From positions 35,437,437-35,501,436 of the forward strand of contig CP154956.1 of assembly GCA_039621445.1 (NCBI GenBank): a stretch of DNA of 64,000 nt, read 5' to 3'. Both the position numbers and the translations under genes were made by a program. Within the stretch, counting starts at the first letter, position 1; each line of letters opens with the position of its first letter. Source of the stretch: Euglena gracilis. Taxonomy: Eukaryota; Euglenida; Euglenophyceae; Euglenales. Of this stretch, positions 20,593-32,540 are shown piece by piece. A model generated the notes under the pieces. It was not told the origin of the DNA. It made no database searches and was given only the letters and a program-made list of their open reading frames with translations.

Positions 20593-21186
20593 CTAGAAGC
20601 TCCCAGCCCGGGGGGTTTGACGGCCGGCCTCACCCGCATGCCCCGGCTCTGTAGCGAAGGTTGTGGCACCATTCGCCGAGGGAGGATGAGTGCGGTGGGG
20701 GAGGCCAGCGTTCCGAACCAACATCAGGGGGCGCATGCCTCCCAGGACCCCCTCCCTCTCTTCAGGCGTAGCCGATGACTGGCGGTGGCCCCAATGCAAC
20801 ACATCGCCCACGTCGAGCCCCTGGCTGAGGCTGGCGATGGAGTCCCAGTGGCCCGGTGGGTTGGGCCCCGGCAGCAGAGCCGGCCGGCGGTTTGGGACCC
20901 AGGCCCCCCCCCCCCCCCCCGGGGCTGATGACCCGGCTCCCACAACAGGGGGAGGGGGAGGGCAGTGGCGGGGCAGGCCCTGGGGAGGCTCAATACCCGA
21001 GCACTGGACTGGTTCACCCCAAGGGAGAGGGCCCGGCCGGACCGGAACCCGGTGGGCGCAGAGGTTGGCAGCGACGGCGTGGAGGGGAGAGGGGGCAGGG
21101 ATGGTGCCCATCTGCATGCCCCGGGGAGAATGCCGACCATGGCATCGGGTTGGCTCAGGCATAACGGTGGCGTTCACATTCCGTGC
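20593..21186 (-). CDS. terminal exon, 197 codons plus stop
   Basis: The acceptor TTTCTGTGCAG|GCA (21186) has a good pyrimidine tract. The frame is then open for 594 bases to the stop at 20593-20595. It contains MQMGTIPAPSPLHAVAANLC, HWDSIASLSQGLDVGDVLHW, EEREGVLGGMRPLMLVRNAG and ends TPRAGSF. This is the longest single exon here. It has a C-run near 20905 where sequencing errors could shift frame. I recognise no domain. A MITE ends 21 bp upstream of the acceptor, inside the intron. Confidence 0.6.
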   Translation of the reverse strand, partial: ARNVNATVMPEPTRCHGRHSPRGMQMGTIPAPSPLHAVAANLCAHRVPVRPGPLPWGEPVQCSGIEPPQGLPRHCPPPPPVVGAGSSAPGGGGGAWVPNRRPALLPGPNPPGHWDSIASLSQGLDVGDVLHWGHRQSSATPEEREGVLGGMRPLMLVRNAGLPHRTHPPSANGATTFATEPGHAGEAGRQTPRAGSF

Positions 21187-21206
21187 CTGCACAGAAATGT
21201 TCTGAT

Positions 21207-21481
21207 CAGGCTTGTACTTAGCGACCGGGGGGGGGAGGGGGGGTGGGTGCCATAGGGTGCCTGGGGGTGCAAGGGGCAGGCACCCTATAGCACCCATCCG
21301 ACCCCCCCCCGGAGGGGGGGTAGGGTTTTGGGGGGTGCCTGCCCATAGGAGGCACCGTCCTCCGACCCCGGCGCTGAAGGCGTCGGGGGCCCGGAAAAAG
21401 CCATTTTCAATGAAAGTTTTCTGGGTCCCCCCGGACCCCCCCCCACGGAGTGGGGGGGGCACCCGACTAAACACAAGCCTG
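21207..21481. mobile_element. hAT-like MITE, 275 bp, 8-bp duplication GTTCTGAT
   Basis: Ends CAGGCTTGTACTTAG and CTAAACACAAGCCTG are inverted with two mismatches. Flanked by GTTCTGAT at 21199-21206 and 21482-21489. It carries C-run/G-run blocks and a GGCGCTGAAGGCGTC stem. It lies in the intron before the 20593-21186 exon. Confidence 0.9.
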
Positions 21482-21599
21482 GTTCTGATGCTTCTCACCA
21501 CTGACGATTCCCACACTGCCGTTGCCGCATCAATCCGTGTTGACGTGAGAGGGCTCCCCATCATCCATCTTCCCCCATACCAGCGCCACAACCAACCCA

Positions 21600-21860
21600 C
21601 AGCGCACCTGCGCTGGGGCGCCAGAGGTGGGCCACCACTGCGTCGGCCGGGAGGAACTTCGGGACGGGGGTGGGGTCGGAGAGGAAGCGCTGCCCATGCG
21701 TGCGCAGCGACGGCGGCGGGGGTAGGTCGTCGGCCGGGGGCGCCGCGTGGTGGTGGAAGACGTGGGAGGTGGGCCACAGCGGTTCTGGCTCCGCGCTGTA
21801 CGACGCCCACCCCGGGGCATCTCTGGAGGTGGCCGGTGCCACAGTGGGGGATGCTCTGTG
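21600..21860 (-). CDS. coding-looking segment (approximate)
   Basis: The minus frame contains WASYSAEPEPLWPTSHVFHH and THGQRFLSDPTPVPKFLPAD. Donor candidates are TGG|GTTGGT (phase 0, matching the next exon) and GCAG|GTGCGC. No domain recognised. Confidence 0.5.
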
Positions 21861-22129
21861 CGCTATGTGAAAAAAAAAAATCGGACGGTTGGTTGCCCGA
21901 AACGGGGAGGCAGCAAGGGACATACTGGGGCCAAACCACAAGCACGTAGGCCGGCGCAACGGCGAATATGGGCAAGTGCATATGTTCACAAACACAGAAA
22001 ACACATAAATGCATGTCCCTTGGTGTAGATGACTCCATCGCTTTATTTGCACATGCATGCTTGGTGCTTGGACATCCATGTGCAAAAAGAACACATGCGA
22101 CATGTCCGCCCTCCCCCCAGCCCCAGGGG

Positions 22130-22370
22130 GGGGGGGGCGGGCGGGGAGGGCAGCCCCCGCCCATCGCCCCGCCGGTCCGCTACCCGCGGCGCCACCGCGG
22201 GGGTGCGGCGCGGAGTACGCCCGCAGGCGGCGCAGCCCGGCCATCCGGGCCGCCCCTCGGCGGGGGAGGGGTCGGTCGGCGGCCTGTCCCCCCCCCCCCC
22301 GGGTCGGCGCAGAGTGGGAACCCCTGCGGCAATCGTCCCAGCCACCGCCGGGAATGCTCGCACAGGCTGG
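22130..22370 (-). CDS. coding-looking segment (approximate)
   Basis: The minus frame contains GGWDDCRRGSHSAPTRGGGG and AARMAGLRRLRAYSAPHPRG. Ends unresolved. Confidence 0.4.
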
Positions 22371-22639
22371 GATCACACAGTTGTTCACACTGTTGCTGAA
22401 CGACCCCCCGGGGGCCACTTTCACTTTCAAAAAAGAGGTCACCTCACCCCCCTGGGGTGGGGTCGCAACGGCATGGCCAGACACATGCATGGCTTTTGGG
22501 AGATGCCAGCGCACGGGGTGCAGGGCCCGTGTGGCCCCCCCCTGTGCGCCTCGTGCGTCAGTTGTCACCAAAATCTACTTTCATGCCTTTGGTTGTTGTT
22601 TTTTTTTGTGCAAACGAGCAACTACAATTCAGGACACGT

Positions 22640-22870
22640 TCAATCTTCAAGGAAAGTGCTGCATCCCATACGTTGGTATTTCCTTTGACATTAGGGCGTG
22701 GCTGTTCCACCGTGGCCGGCCCACCCCTGGCCTGACCCGGCCCTACCGCCTCCCGGCCGTCGGCGTTGTGGCTCCTCCGGGCGGCCGGGGGCCCGCCATA
22801 TGTGGTGGCCTGAGAGAGCGCCGGAGGGTGGCTGTGGGGTATGCACTGTGGGTCGATCCCAGGGTACGAC
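22640..22870 (-). CDS. coding-looking segment (approximate)
   Basis: The minus frame contains GIDPQCIPHSHPPALSQATT and GNTNVWDAALSLKIERVLN. A donor is possible at GAAC|GTGTCC. No domain recognised. Confidence 0.45.
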
Positions 22871-22999
22871 TCATTCCACTTCAAAAAGGAAAAAAAAAGC
22901 AGTTCCCAAGAAATAGCAGTTCCCGGGCGCCAGAATGAAAATCCGTGGCGCACATGGAAACAGAAGCCACACAACATAAACCACCCAGTGCAAACTGTT

Positions 23000-23650
23000 G
23001 CGGTTCATTTGGTTTCTTTTTCTGCGCAAATGAATGGATCAGGCAGGAGGATCGAGTCATGGCACAAAGTGGGGCCCCATACCCCCCCCCCCCATACCCC
23101 CATACACCACATACCCCCCATTTTTTTTTTGCCCAGAACCATGTTTTTTGGCCTCCCAGATCGGAAAGCCTGTTTTGGAGCCGAAATTGAGTGTTTTTGG
23201 CCCCCCGGGGCCCCGTTTTTGGCTCGAAACCCATGGTGTTTGGGTCAAAAAACAGGTCAAAAAAGTCGAAAAAATCGAACTTTTTCGTTTCAAACCATGT
23301 TTTTTGGTTTCCCAGACCCGGAAAACCTGTTTTTGAGCCAAAAATGAGCGTTTTTTCGACGGCGCGACGTATGAAACTTTTCGAGTGCCCGGGGGGGCTC
23401 CCCCCCCGGACCCCCCGGCAAAAAAAATCATCTTTGTCTACGGACCTATTTTGCGAGCAAATCGCGCAACGTATGAAACTGTTCGAGTGCCTGGGGGGGC
23501 TCCCGCCCCCCCCCCCGGAAAAAATAAACCTCAACTTTGTTTACGGACCTATTTTGCGAGCAAATTGCGCAACTTATGAGTGCCTAACCTCATCAACAAC
23601 ATCCCCATACCCTTCCCCACCCTCCCATACCCCCCCAATACCAGGTTTTG
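23000..23650. repeat. inverted fragment of the compound satellite
   Basis: CCATGTTTTTTGGCCTCCC, GAGCGTTTTTTCGAC and related blocks match the 160-bp monomers of the neighbouring array in reverse orientation. Two copies of a GTATGAAAC(T)TTCGAGTGCC block occur at 23368 and 23470. No gene seen. Confidence 0.7.
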
Positions 23651-23656
23651 AATAGT

Positions 23657-26600
23657 GCTGAGCTCTTTATAAGCGCGCCCCCACCCCTTCATTGACCCCG
23701 GCCCGGCGGCCCGACGGCCCGGCAGCCCGGCGGCCCGGCGGCCCGGCGGCCCGGCGGCCCGGCGGCCCGGCGGCCCGGCGGCCCGGCGGTCCGGCGGCGG
23801 CCCGGCGGCCCGGCGGCCCGGCCGGCAGCCCGGCGGCCCGGCGGCCCGGTGGCCCGGCGGCCCGGCGGTCAGGCCGGCGGCCCGGCGGCCCGGCGGTCCG
23901 GCTGGCGGCCCGGCGGCCCAGCAGCCCGGCCGGCGGCCCGAAAAACGCTCGTTTTCGGATCAAAGCAGTTTTTCTGGGTCCGGGAGGCCAAAAAACATCG
24001 TTTCGGGCAAAATTTTTTTTCGATTTTTTCGACTTTTTTGACCCGGTTTTGACCCAAAGTCAATGGGTTGGCGGCCCAAAACGGGGCACTGGAGGGTCGA
24101 AAAACGCTCGTTTTCGGCTCAAAACAGTTTTTCTGGGTCCGGGAGGCCAAAAAACATCGTTTCGGGCAAAAATGTTTTTTTCGATTTTTTTCGACTTTTT
24201 TGACCCGGGTTTGACCCAAAGTCACTGGGTCGGCGGCCCAAAACGGGGCGCCGGCGGGTCGAAAAACGCTCGTTTTCGGCTCAAAAACAGTTTTTCTGGG
24301 TCCGGGAGGCCAAAAAACATCGTTTTGGGCAAAATTTTTTTTTCGATTTTTTCGGCTTTTTTGACCTTGTTTTGACCCAAAGTCAATGGGTTGGCGGCCC
24401 AAAACGGGGCGCTGGCGGGTCGAAAAACGCTCATTTTCGGCTCAAAAACAGTTTTTCCGGGTCCGGGAGGCCAAAAAACATCGTTTCGGGCAAAAAAAAA
24501 TTTTCCGATTTTTTTCGACTTTTTCGACGCGGTTTTGACCCAAAGTCAATGGGTTGGCGGCCCAAAACGGGGCGCTGGAGGGTCGAAAAACACTCATATT
24601 CGGCTCAGAAACAGTTTTTCTGGGTCCGGGAGGCCCAAAAACATCGTTTCGGGCAAAAAAATTATTTCGATTTTTTTTCGACTTTTTTGACCCATGATGC
24701 CCATCATTGGTCATGATGGCCATCCTCGGTCATGATGGGCATCATGGGTCATGATGGGCATCATGGGTCATGATGGCCATCATGGGTCATGATGGCCATC
24801 ATGGGTCATGATGGCCATCATGGGTCATGATGGCCATCATGGGTCATGATGGGCATCATGACCCATGATTGGCATCATGGGTCATGCATCATGACCCATG
24901 ATTGGCATCATGGCCCATCATGGCCATCATGGGTCATGATGCGCATCATGGCCATCACGGGTCATGATGGCCATGATGGCCATGATGGTCGAAAAACGCC
25001 CATTTTCGGCTCGAAAACCCTTTTTCCCGGTCCGGGAGGCCAAGAAGCATGGTTTTGGGTAAAAATTTTTTTTCGATATTTTTCGCCTTTTTTGGCCGAA
25101 AACGGCTAAATCCACCAGTGGAAAAAGTGTACAAAATGGCCAGAATCGGCTGAAAAACAGCCGTATCTCGGGCTACGCGAACAGTTGTGGGGAAATCAAA
25201 ATACCGGTAGATGGAGTGTTCCAAGGGCTTCAAATTAGGTCTCCGGACATTTCCTTTGATTTTGCTTCATTTTGGAAAAATTTTGAAACTATTGATTTTT
25301 GGCCGAATTTTGGCTGAAAACGGCTAAGTCGGACAGTGGAAAAAGTGTACAAAACGGCCATCCGGGCCGAAAACGGCCGTATCTCGGGCTAGGCGGGGAG
25401 TTGCGGGGAAATCAAAATACCGGTGGATGGGGCGTTCCAAGGGGTTCAAATTAGGTCGCCGGACATTTCCTTTGATTTTGCTTCATTTTGGAGATTGACA
25501 TTTTTTGGCCGAAATGGCAGAGTCCAAAGGGGGGGGGGGCTTAAAAGGGGGGGTTGGCCAATCCTACCCAGTTTGGACCCCTTCGCGCGTGAATAACTCG
25601 GGCCTGGCGGGGAGTTGGGGGTCAAACCCAGGTGATTCGGAAACTAGGAATCCAGTCGCTCGCGACTGAAAAAAAAATTTCGGGAACGGGGCCGGGATCA
25701 TGGTGATAATCCGCCGGTTCCCGAGGTGGCCCCGAGGGGGGGGGCGGGGGGGGGGGGGGGGGGGGGGTTGGGGGGGGGGTTTTCCCCCAGTGGTAAGCTT
25801 CGTTCTTACCCATAAAGGGATAAGAGCTCAGTGACCAGGTTTTGAATAGTGCTGAGCTCTTTATAAGCGCGCCCCCACCCCTTCATTGACCCCGGCCCGG
25901 CGGCCCGACGGCCCGGCAGCCCGGCGGCCCGGCCGGCGGCCCGGCGGCCCGGCTGGCGGCCCGCGGCCCGGGCCGGTAGCCCGGCGGCCCGGCGGCCCGG
26001 TCCGGCCGGCGGCCCGGCGATCCGGCCGGCGGCCCCGGCGGCCCAGCAGCCCGGCCGGCGGCCCGGCGGCCCGGCCGGCAGCCCGGCGGCCCGGCGGCCC
26101 GGCGGTCCGGCCGGCGGCCCGGCGGCCCGGCGGTCCGGCCGGCGGCCCGGCGGCCCGGCCGGCAGCCCGGCGGCCCGGCGGCCCGGCGGGCCGGCTGGCG
26201 GCCCGGCGGACCGGCCGGCAGCCCGGCGGCCCGGCGGCCCGGCGGCCCGAAAAACGCTCGTTTTCGGATCAAAGCAATTTTTCTGGGTCCGGGAGGCCAA
26301 AAAACATCGTTTCGGGCAAAAAGTTTTTTTCGATTTTTTTCGACTTTTTTGACCCGGTTTTGCCCCAAAGTCAATGGGTCGGCGGGCCAAAACGGGGCGC
26401 TGGCGGGTCGAAAAACGCTCGTTTTCGGCTCAAAACAGTTTTTCTGGGTCCGGGAGGCCAAAAAACATCGTTTCGGGCAAAAAAAATTTTTTTCGATTTT
26501 TTTTGACTTTTTTGACCCGGGTTTGACCCAAAGTCACTGGGTCGGCGGCCCAAAACGGGGCGCCGGCGGGTCGAAAAACGCTCGTTTTCGGCTCAAAAAC

Positions 26601-29600
26601 AGTTTTTCTGATCCGGGAGGCCAAAAAACATCGTTTCGGGCAAAAATGTTTTTTTCGATTTTTTTCGACTTTTTTGACCGGGTTTTGACCCAAAGTCAAT
26701 GGGTTGGCGGCCCAAAACGGGGCGCTGGCGGGTCGAAAAACGCTCATTTTCGGCTCAAAGCAGTTTTTCTGGGTCCGGGAGGCCAAAAAACATCGTTTTG
26801 GGCAAAAAATTTTTTTCGATTTTTTTCGACTTTTGTGACCCGGTTTTGGCCCGAAGTCAATGGGTTGGCGGCCCAAAACGGGGCGCTGGCGGGTCGAAAA
26901 ATGCTCGTTTTCGGCTCAAAACAGTTTTTCTGGGTCCGGGAGGTCCAAAAACATCGTTTTGGGCAAAAAAATTTTTTCGATTTTTTTCGACTTTTTTGAC
27001 CCGGTTTTGGCCCGAAGTCAATGAATGGGTTGGCGGCCCAAAACGGGGCGCTGGCGGGTCGAAAAACGCTCATTTTCGGCTGAAAAACAGTTTTTTCGGG
27101 TCCGGGAGGCCAAAAAACATCGTTTCGGGCAAAAAAATTATTTCGATTTTTTTTCGACTTTTTTGACCCATGATACCCATCATTGGTCATGATGGCCATC
27201 CTCGGTCATGATGGGCATCATGGGTCATGATGGGCATCATGGGTCATGATGGGCATCATGGGTCATGATGGGCATCATGGGTCATGGGTCAATTTTGGCT
27301 GAAAACGGCTAAGTCGGACAGTGGAAAAAGTGTACAAAACGGCCATCCGGGCCGAAAACGGCCGTATCTCGGGCTAGGCGGGGAGTTGCGGGGAAATCAA
27401 AATACCGGTGGATGGGGCGTTCCAAGGGCTTCAAATTAGGTCGCCGGACATTTCCTTTGATTTTGCTTCATTTTGGAGATATTTTGAAAATTGACATTTT
27501 TTTGGCCGAAATGGCAGAGTCCAAAGGGGGGGGGCATAAAACGGGGGGGTTGGCCAATCCTACCCAGTTTGGACCCCTTCGCGCGTGAATAACTCGGGCC
27601 TGGCGGGGAGTTGGGAGTCAAACCCAGGTGATTCGGAAACTAGGAATCCAGTCGCTCGCGACTGAAAAAAAAATTTTCGGGAACGGGGCCGGGATCATGG
27701 TGATAATCCGCCGGTTCCCGAGGTGGCCCCGAGGGGGGGGGAGGGGGGGGGGTTCGGGGGGAGTTTTCCCCCAGTGGTAAGCTTCGCTCTTACCCATAAA
27801 GGGATAAGAGCTCAGCGACAAGGTTTTGAATAGTGCTGAGCTCTTTATAAGCGCGCCCCCACCCCTTCATTGACCCCGGCCCGGCGGCCCGACGGCCCGG
27901 CAGCCCGGCGGCCCGGCGGCCCGGCGGTCCGGCCGGCGGCCCGGCGGCCCGGCTGGCGGCCCGGCGGCCCGGCGGCCCAGCAGCCCGGCCGGCGGCCCGG
28001 CTGGTGGCCCGGCGGCCCGGCGGTCAGGCCGGCGGCCCGGCCGGTGGCCCGGCGGCCCGGCCGGCAGCCCGGCAGCCCGGCGGCCCGGCGGCCCGGCGGC
28101 CCGGCGGTCCGGCCGGCGGCCCGGCGATCCGGCCGGCGGCCGGCCAGCAGCCCGGCCGGCGGCCCGGCGGCCCGGCCGGCAGCCCGGCGGCCCGGCGGCC
28201 CGGCCGGCAGCCCGGCGGCCCGGCGGCCCGGCGGCCCGGCGGTCCGGCCGGCGGCCCGGCGGCCCGGCGGTCCGGCCGGCGGCCCGGCGGCCCGGCGGTC
28301 CGGCGGTCTGGCCGCCGGCCCGGCGGCCCGGCGGCCCGAAAAACGCTCGTTTTCGGATCAAAGCAGTTTTTCTGGGTCCGGGAGGCCAAAAAACATCGTT
28401 TCGGGCAAAAAATTTTTTTCGATTTTTTTCGACTTTTTTGACCCGGGTTTGACCCAAAGTCACTTGGTCGGCGGCCCAAAACGGGGCGCCGGCGGGTCGA
28501 AAAACGCTCGTTTTCGGCTCAAAAAAAGTATTTCTGGGTCCGGGAAGCCAAAGAACATCGTTTTGGGCAAATTTTTTTTCGATTTTTTCGACTTTTTTGA
28601 CCCGGTTTTGACCCAAAGTCAATGGGTTGGCGGCCCAAAACGGGGCGCTGGCGGGTCGAAAAACGCTCATTTTCGGCTCGAAAACCCTTTTTCCGGGTCC
28701 GGGAGGCCCAAAAACATCGTTTCGGGCAAAAAAAATTTTTTCGATTTTTTTCGACTTTTTTGACCCATGATGGCCATCTTGGGTCATGATGGCCATCCTT
28801 GGTCATGATGGGCATCATGGGTCATGATGGCCATCATGGGTCATGATGGCCATCATGGGTCATGATGGCCATCATGGGTCATGATGGCCATCATGGGTCA
28901 TGATGGCCATCATGGGTCATGATGACCATCATGGGTCATGATGGCCATCATGGGTCATGATGGGCATCATGACCCATGATTGGCATCATGGGTCATGATG
29001 GCCATCATGGGTCATGATGCGCATCATGGCCATGATGGGTCATGATGGCCATGATGGCCATGATGGTCGAAAAACGCCCATTTTCGGCTCGAAAACCCTT
29101 TTTCCCGGTCCGGGAGGCCAAGAAGCATGGTTTTGGGTAAAAAATTTTTTTTCGATATTTTTCGCCTTTTTTGGCCGAAAACGGCCAAGTCCACCAAAGT
29201 GTACAAAATGGCCAGAATCGGCTGAAAAACAGCCGTATCTCGGGCTACGCGAACAGTTGTGGGGAAATCAAAATACCGGTAGATGGAGTGTTCCAAGGGC
29301 TTCAAATTAGGTATCCGGACATTTCCTTTGATTTTGCTTCATTTTGGAAAAATTTTGAAACTATTGATTTTTGGCCGAATTTTGGCTGAAAACGGCCGAA
29401 AACTGAAAGTCGGACAGTGGAAAAAGTGTACAAAACGGCCATCCGGGCCGAAAACGGCCGTATCTCGGGCTAGGCGGGGAGTTGCGGGGAAATCAAAATA
29501 CCGGTGGATGGGGCGTTCCAAGGGCTTCAAATTAGGTCGCCGGACATTTCCTTTGATTTTGCTTCATTTTGGAGATATTTTGAAAATTGACATTTTTTGG

Positions 29601-29910
29601 CCGAAATGGCAGAGTCCAAAGGGGGGGGGGGCTTAAAAGGGGGGGTTGGCCAATCCTACCCAGTTTGTACCCCTTCGCGCGTGAATAACTCGGGCCTGGC
29701 GGGGAGTTGGGGGTCAAACCCAGGTGATTCGGAAACTAGGAATCCAGTCGCTCGCGACTGAAAAAAAAATTTCGGGAACGGGGCCGGGATCATGGTGATA
29801 ATCCGCCGGTTCCCGACCCGAGGGGGGGGGGAGGGGGGGGGTTCGGGGGGGGTTTTCCCCCAGTGGTAAGCTTCGCTCTTACCCATAAAGGGATAAGAGC
29901 TCAGCGACCC
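23657..29910. repeat. three tandem copies of a 2.0-2.2 kb compound satellite unit
   Basis: Units start at about 23657, 25849 and 27834 with GTGCTGAGCTCTTTATAAGC and end with GGGATAAGAGCTCAG. Each holds, in order: a GGCGGCCC-type array; tandem monomers of about 160 bp (GAAAAACGCTCGTTTTCGG...; five, six and three copies); a CATGATGG/GGTCATGATGGCC array; AT-richer blocks with CGTATCTCGGGCTA; and a C-run/G-run stretch before TTCGGAAACTAGGAATCCAG. Long open frames through it follow the repeats and have no protein character. Confidence 0.9.
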
Positions 29911-30399
29911 CCCATACCCCCCCCCCCATACCCTAGGGCCCCACTTTGTGCCATGTGTGGGAGGATCACAATTCACCCTTTGCTGCCTGTGGCGGTGTGA
30001 TGTGGGGGCGCCTGGCTTGCCCCGATTGAAGATGCGAGTTGGCCTCAGGGTTTGAACCATCGGAAATGGCCCTGGCATCCGTTTTTAGAGGTCACATTCT
30101 AGGTCACAAACCGACCATTCCTAAGCAGGTGGACAGAGGCTCAAAACAAACATTTGGGAAGTTCAGCCACCTCACAGCAGAAAACTTTGAAGCTTGGTGA
30201 CCTGAACCTGCCCGATCCCTGTGGGGGGGATCAGACCCATGAACAACAAAATGCATCTTATGGCCTCTCCCCTCTCCAGCATTCAAGCTTGGCCCCAGCA
30301 GAGTTAGACTTCGGCCTTGATTTGCGACCTTGGGTCCACGCTTTTGTAGGCTTTTTGGCCCAATTTGCACATTGATTGCTAAACTTTGGAGATGTGAAT

Positions 30400-30590
30400 G
30401 GCCCAAGGTGGAACACTCACGAGCTTCCTTGAACGTGGTTTGAAGTTGTTCGAGGAGGCTCCGAGGTCATTCGAGGTCGTCCGAGGAGGCTTTTTAAGCC
30501 GCCCCTCAGGGGGGGTTAAAAACTGTTTGAGGAGGCTTGAACTCGAACGTTTGAGCTCGAGCCTCCTCCTATGGTACCCCCCCCCCCAAA
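30400..30590. mobile_element. short relative of the 9.3-kb foldback element
   Basis: GAGGAGGCTC units and the right end GAGCCTCCTCCTATGGTACC match the element at 9308-9922; the centre is shortened to a C-run/G-run with TTTTTAAGCC. Confidence 0.6.
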
Positions 30591-30646
30591 ATCCCCCCTC
30601 CCTCGGCGGCCATTTCACCTCAACCGGTCACCCACCCCAAAACACC

Positions 30647-30815
30647 TCAAACACAACACAAAAAACATGGGTAGGTTTGAGTCTGGCTGGACATGAAGAA
30701 ACCCGACGCATCCCAGTTGTCAAAGAGGCTGCTGGATCCGAATCGCATGAGCGTGGCAGAAGACGCACAGAACCCAACTTCCAATGTCAGAGCCATATGG
30801 TCCTTGCCAGCAGGT
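30647..30815 (-). CDS. possible terminal exon (approximate 5' end)
   Basis: The minus frame reads HMALTLEVGFCASSATLMRF, then SSLFDNWDASGFF, and stops with TGA at 30647-30649. Plausible coding but no domain, and the acceptor is unresolved. Confidence 0.35.
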
Positions 30816-30824
30816 GTGTGTATG

Positions 30825-30925
30825 TGTGAGTTGATGTGTGCGTGTGTGTGTGTGCGTGGTGTGTGTGTGTATGTGTGTGTGTGTGTAAGTTGTGTGTGTG
30901 TGTGCGTGTGTGTCTGGCATTGGGT
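30825..30925. repeat. GT-rich microsatellite
   Basis: Interrupted TG units. Confidence 0.9.
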
Positions 30926-30944
30926 GCGAATCACAGAGGAGTGT

Positions 30945-31330
30945 CTGCCGCGACCAGCGAAGAAAGCCACAAAACAGACCACAGCATGGGTTTCGTTGGG
31001 TATACTATACAAAGGAATGGCCGGGGGAGGGAGGGGCCTGTGAGGTGCGGATTCGGCACAAACACTGCGGCGTCTGGAAACCCAAGAGCCAGAGCCACTG
31101 AGCAGAATCGGCCGCCCAACCCTGGACACCAGCCAATTACTTGGCACGAAACCATCACTTTTTCCGAGTCCATAACTCCACAAGATCTCCGGCTGGGCTG
31201 CCTCCGCACAGGCCAGCCCCCGCCAACGCTAGGCAGCAATTCGGTTCACACACATTGGCAAGGGCCCTGCTGGGAAGCCTGGCACCGGTCCGACTGAGGG
31301 GACCCTGCCAGCCGCTGCTCCCCCAGGACC
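30945..31330 (-). CDS. coding-looking segments (approximate)
   Basis: At 31160-31330 one frame reads LSRTGARLPSRALANVCEPN and GAGLCGGSPAGDLVELW and meets a possible donor AAA|GTGATG. A second frame at 30945-31140 is also open. Exon boundaries not resolved; no domain recognised. Confidence 0.35.
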
Positions 31331-31430
31331 CCCCCCACAGGGGGAAAGGGAGCAGCGTCAGAGTCAGCAGCCTCAGCAGTCAGAGGCGGGACACTGGGGG
31401 TGGGAAATTGCCCTCACCGGAGACGGAATA

Positions 31431-31832
31431 ACCCCCCCCCCCAAATAATAAACCCCCCCGGTTTATTATTTGGACACCCGAAGTCAGGGTCCAGGGGGGG
31501 TTTTATTATTTGGGGGGGGTTATTATTTGGGCAAAATTTTCGAAAGCAAAAATCGGCCCGAAAACCCCTCCACAGGCCCCAATGGTCACTTTTTTGGCAT
31601 TTTTGGGCTTTTTTGAAAATTGGGTGATTTTTTTTTGGCACATTTTCTGCACCAATTTGTCCCATTTTTGTGATTTTTGGCAACATGTCTGTTAATTTTT
31701 GACTCTGTTTTTCTTTGGCTCCACACCTGCCGGGTTTATTATTTGGGCGGCCGAAGTCGGTCCTCAGGGGGGGGGGTTGATTATTTGGGGGGGGGTTATT
31801 ATTTGGGGGGGGGTTATTATTTGGGGGGGGTT
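31431..31832. mobile_element. candidate TA-duplicating MITE with TTATTATTTGGGGG blocks
   Basis: Left end ACCCCCCCCCC(CC)AAATAATAAACC and right end TTATTATTTGGGGGGGGTT are inverted and flanked by TA. The GGTTTATTATTTGG...GAAGTC block is also repeated in the same orientation inside (31458 and 31735). Confidence 0.55.
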
Positions 31833-32234
31833 TAATTGAATGAAGCTGCAAGGAAGCCCCCAAAATCAAAAATCACACAAAATTTATTTTGTTTTGGATT
31901 TCTGCAGCCCGGAATTTCGGAACAAATTTTGGGTTGGGAGACCCAATATTGCTCGACATTGGAACCCTCCGAGGCCAAAAAAAAAAAGGTCGTTTCCATT
32001 CGCTGCCCTTTGGGCAGCTGGACAAAAAATCCGTCAATGGGGTGGTGGAGAACCACGGCTGGAATTAGTTGGCTGGAATCATGACGGAAGCAGGCAGGCA
32101 GTAAGCAACGCCATCGCGGCTGAGCACTCAACGATTGCACCATGAAAGGGGGAACCAAAGCGTTGTTGGCTGTCGGTGTTTCCTGCTTGTTCGAATGCAC
32201 CTGGATTCGCGGGTGGGGCCACACAATTTTTTTT

Positions 32235-32540
32235 ACCGACCCCCCAGGGGGGGGGGTCACTCCACTCTGCGAAAAACCAGTCAGTCACTTTTTTTTTTGG
32301 GAAACCAGTCAGTCACTACCCCCCTCCCCCCCGGCAGGGTTGGCCACTCTGGAATACAAAGGAAATTTTACCAAAAACATGAAAAAAAGGACAAAATGTT
32401 CTTCCGGCACCGGGTCACTTTGGTGGTTTTCTGCCGACCTCCCCCCTCTGAAAGGGGTCCGGGCCAAAAACCAGTCAGTCACTCCGAAAAAACCAGTCAC
32501 CCCCCGGGGGGGGGGGGTCGGCCAGTTGGCCAGTGGCGAA
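32235..32540. repeat. fragment of the CAGTCAGTCAC MITE family
   Basis: Shares AACCAGTCAGTCAC, paired C-run/G-run blocks and the TCGGCCA end with the 13231-13585 element. Terminal repeats not intact. Confidence 0.65.

Noticed and set aside
23692-28796. Long ORFs of Ala/Arg/Pro-Gly repeats in both directions
   Set aside because: They follow the GGCGGCCC array and the 160-bp monomers and change frame with every unit-length difference.
23657-29910. Possible CRISPR array
   Set aside because: Repeats are long, nested and contiguous, without short identical repeats separated by unique spacers, in a eukaryotic context.
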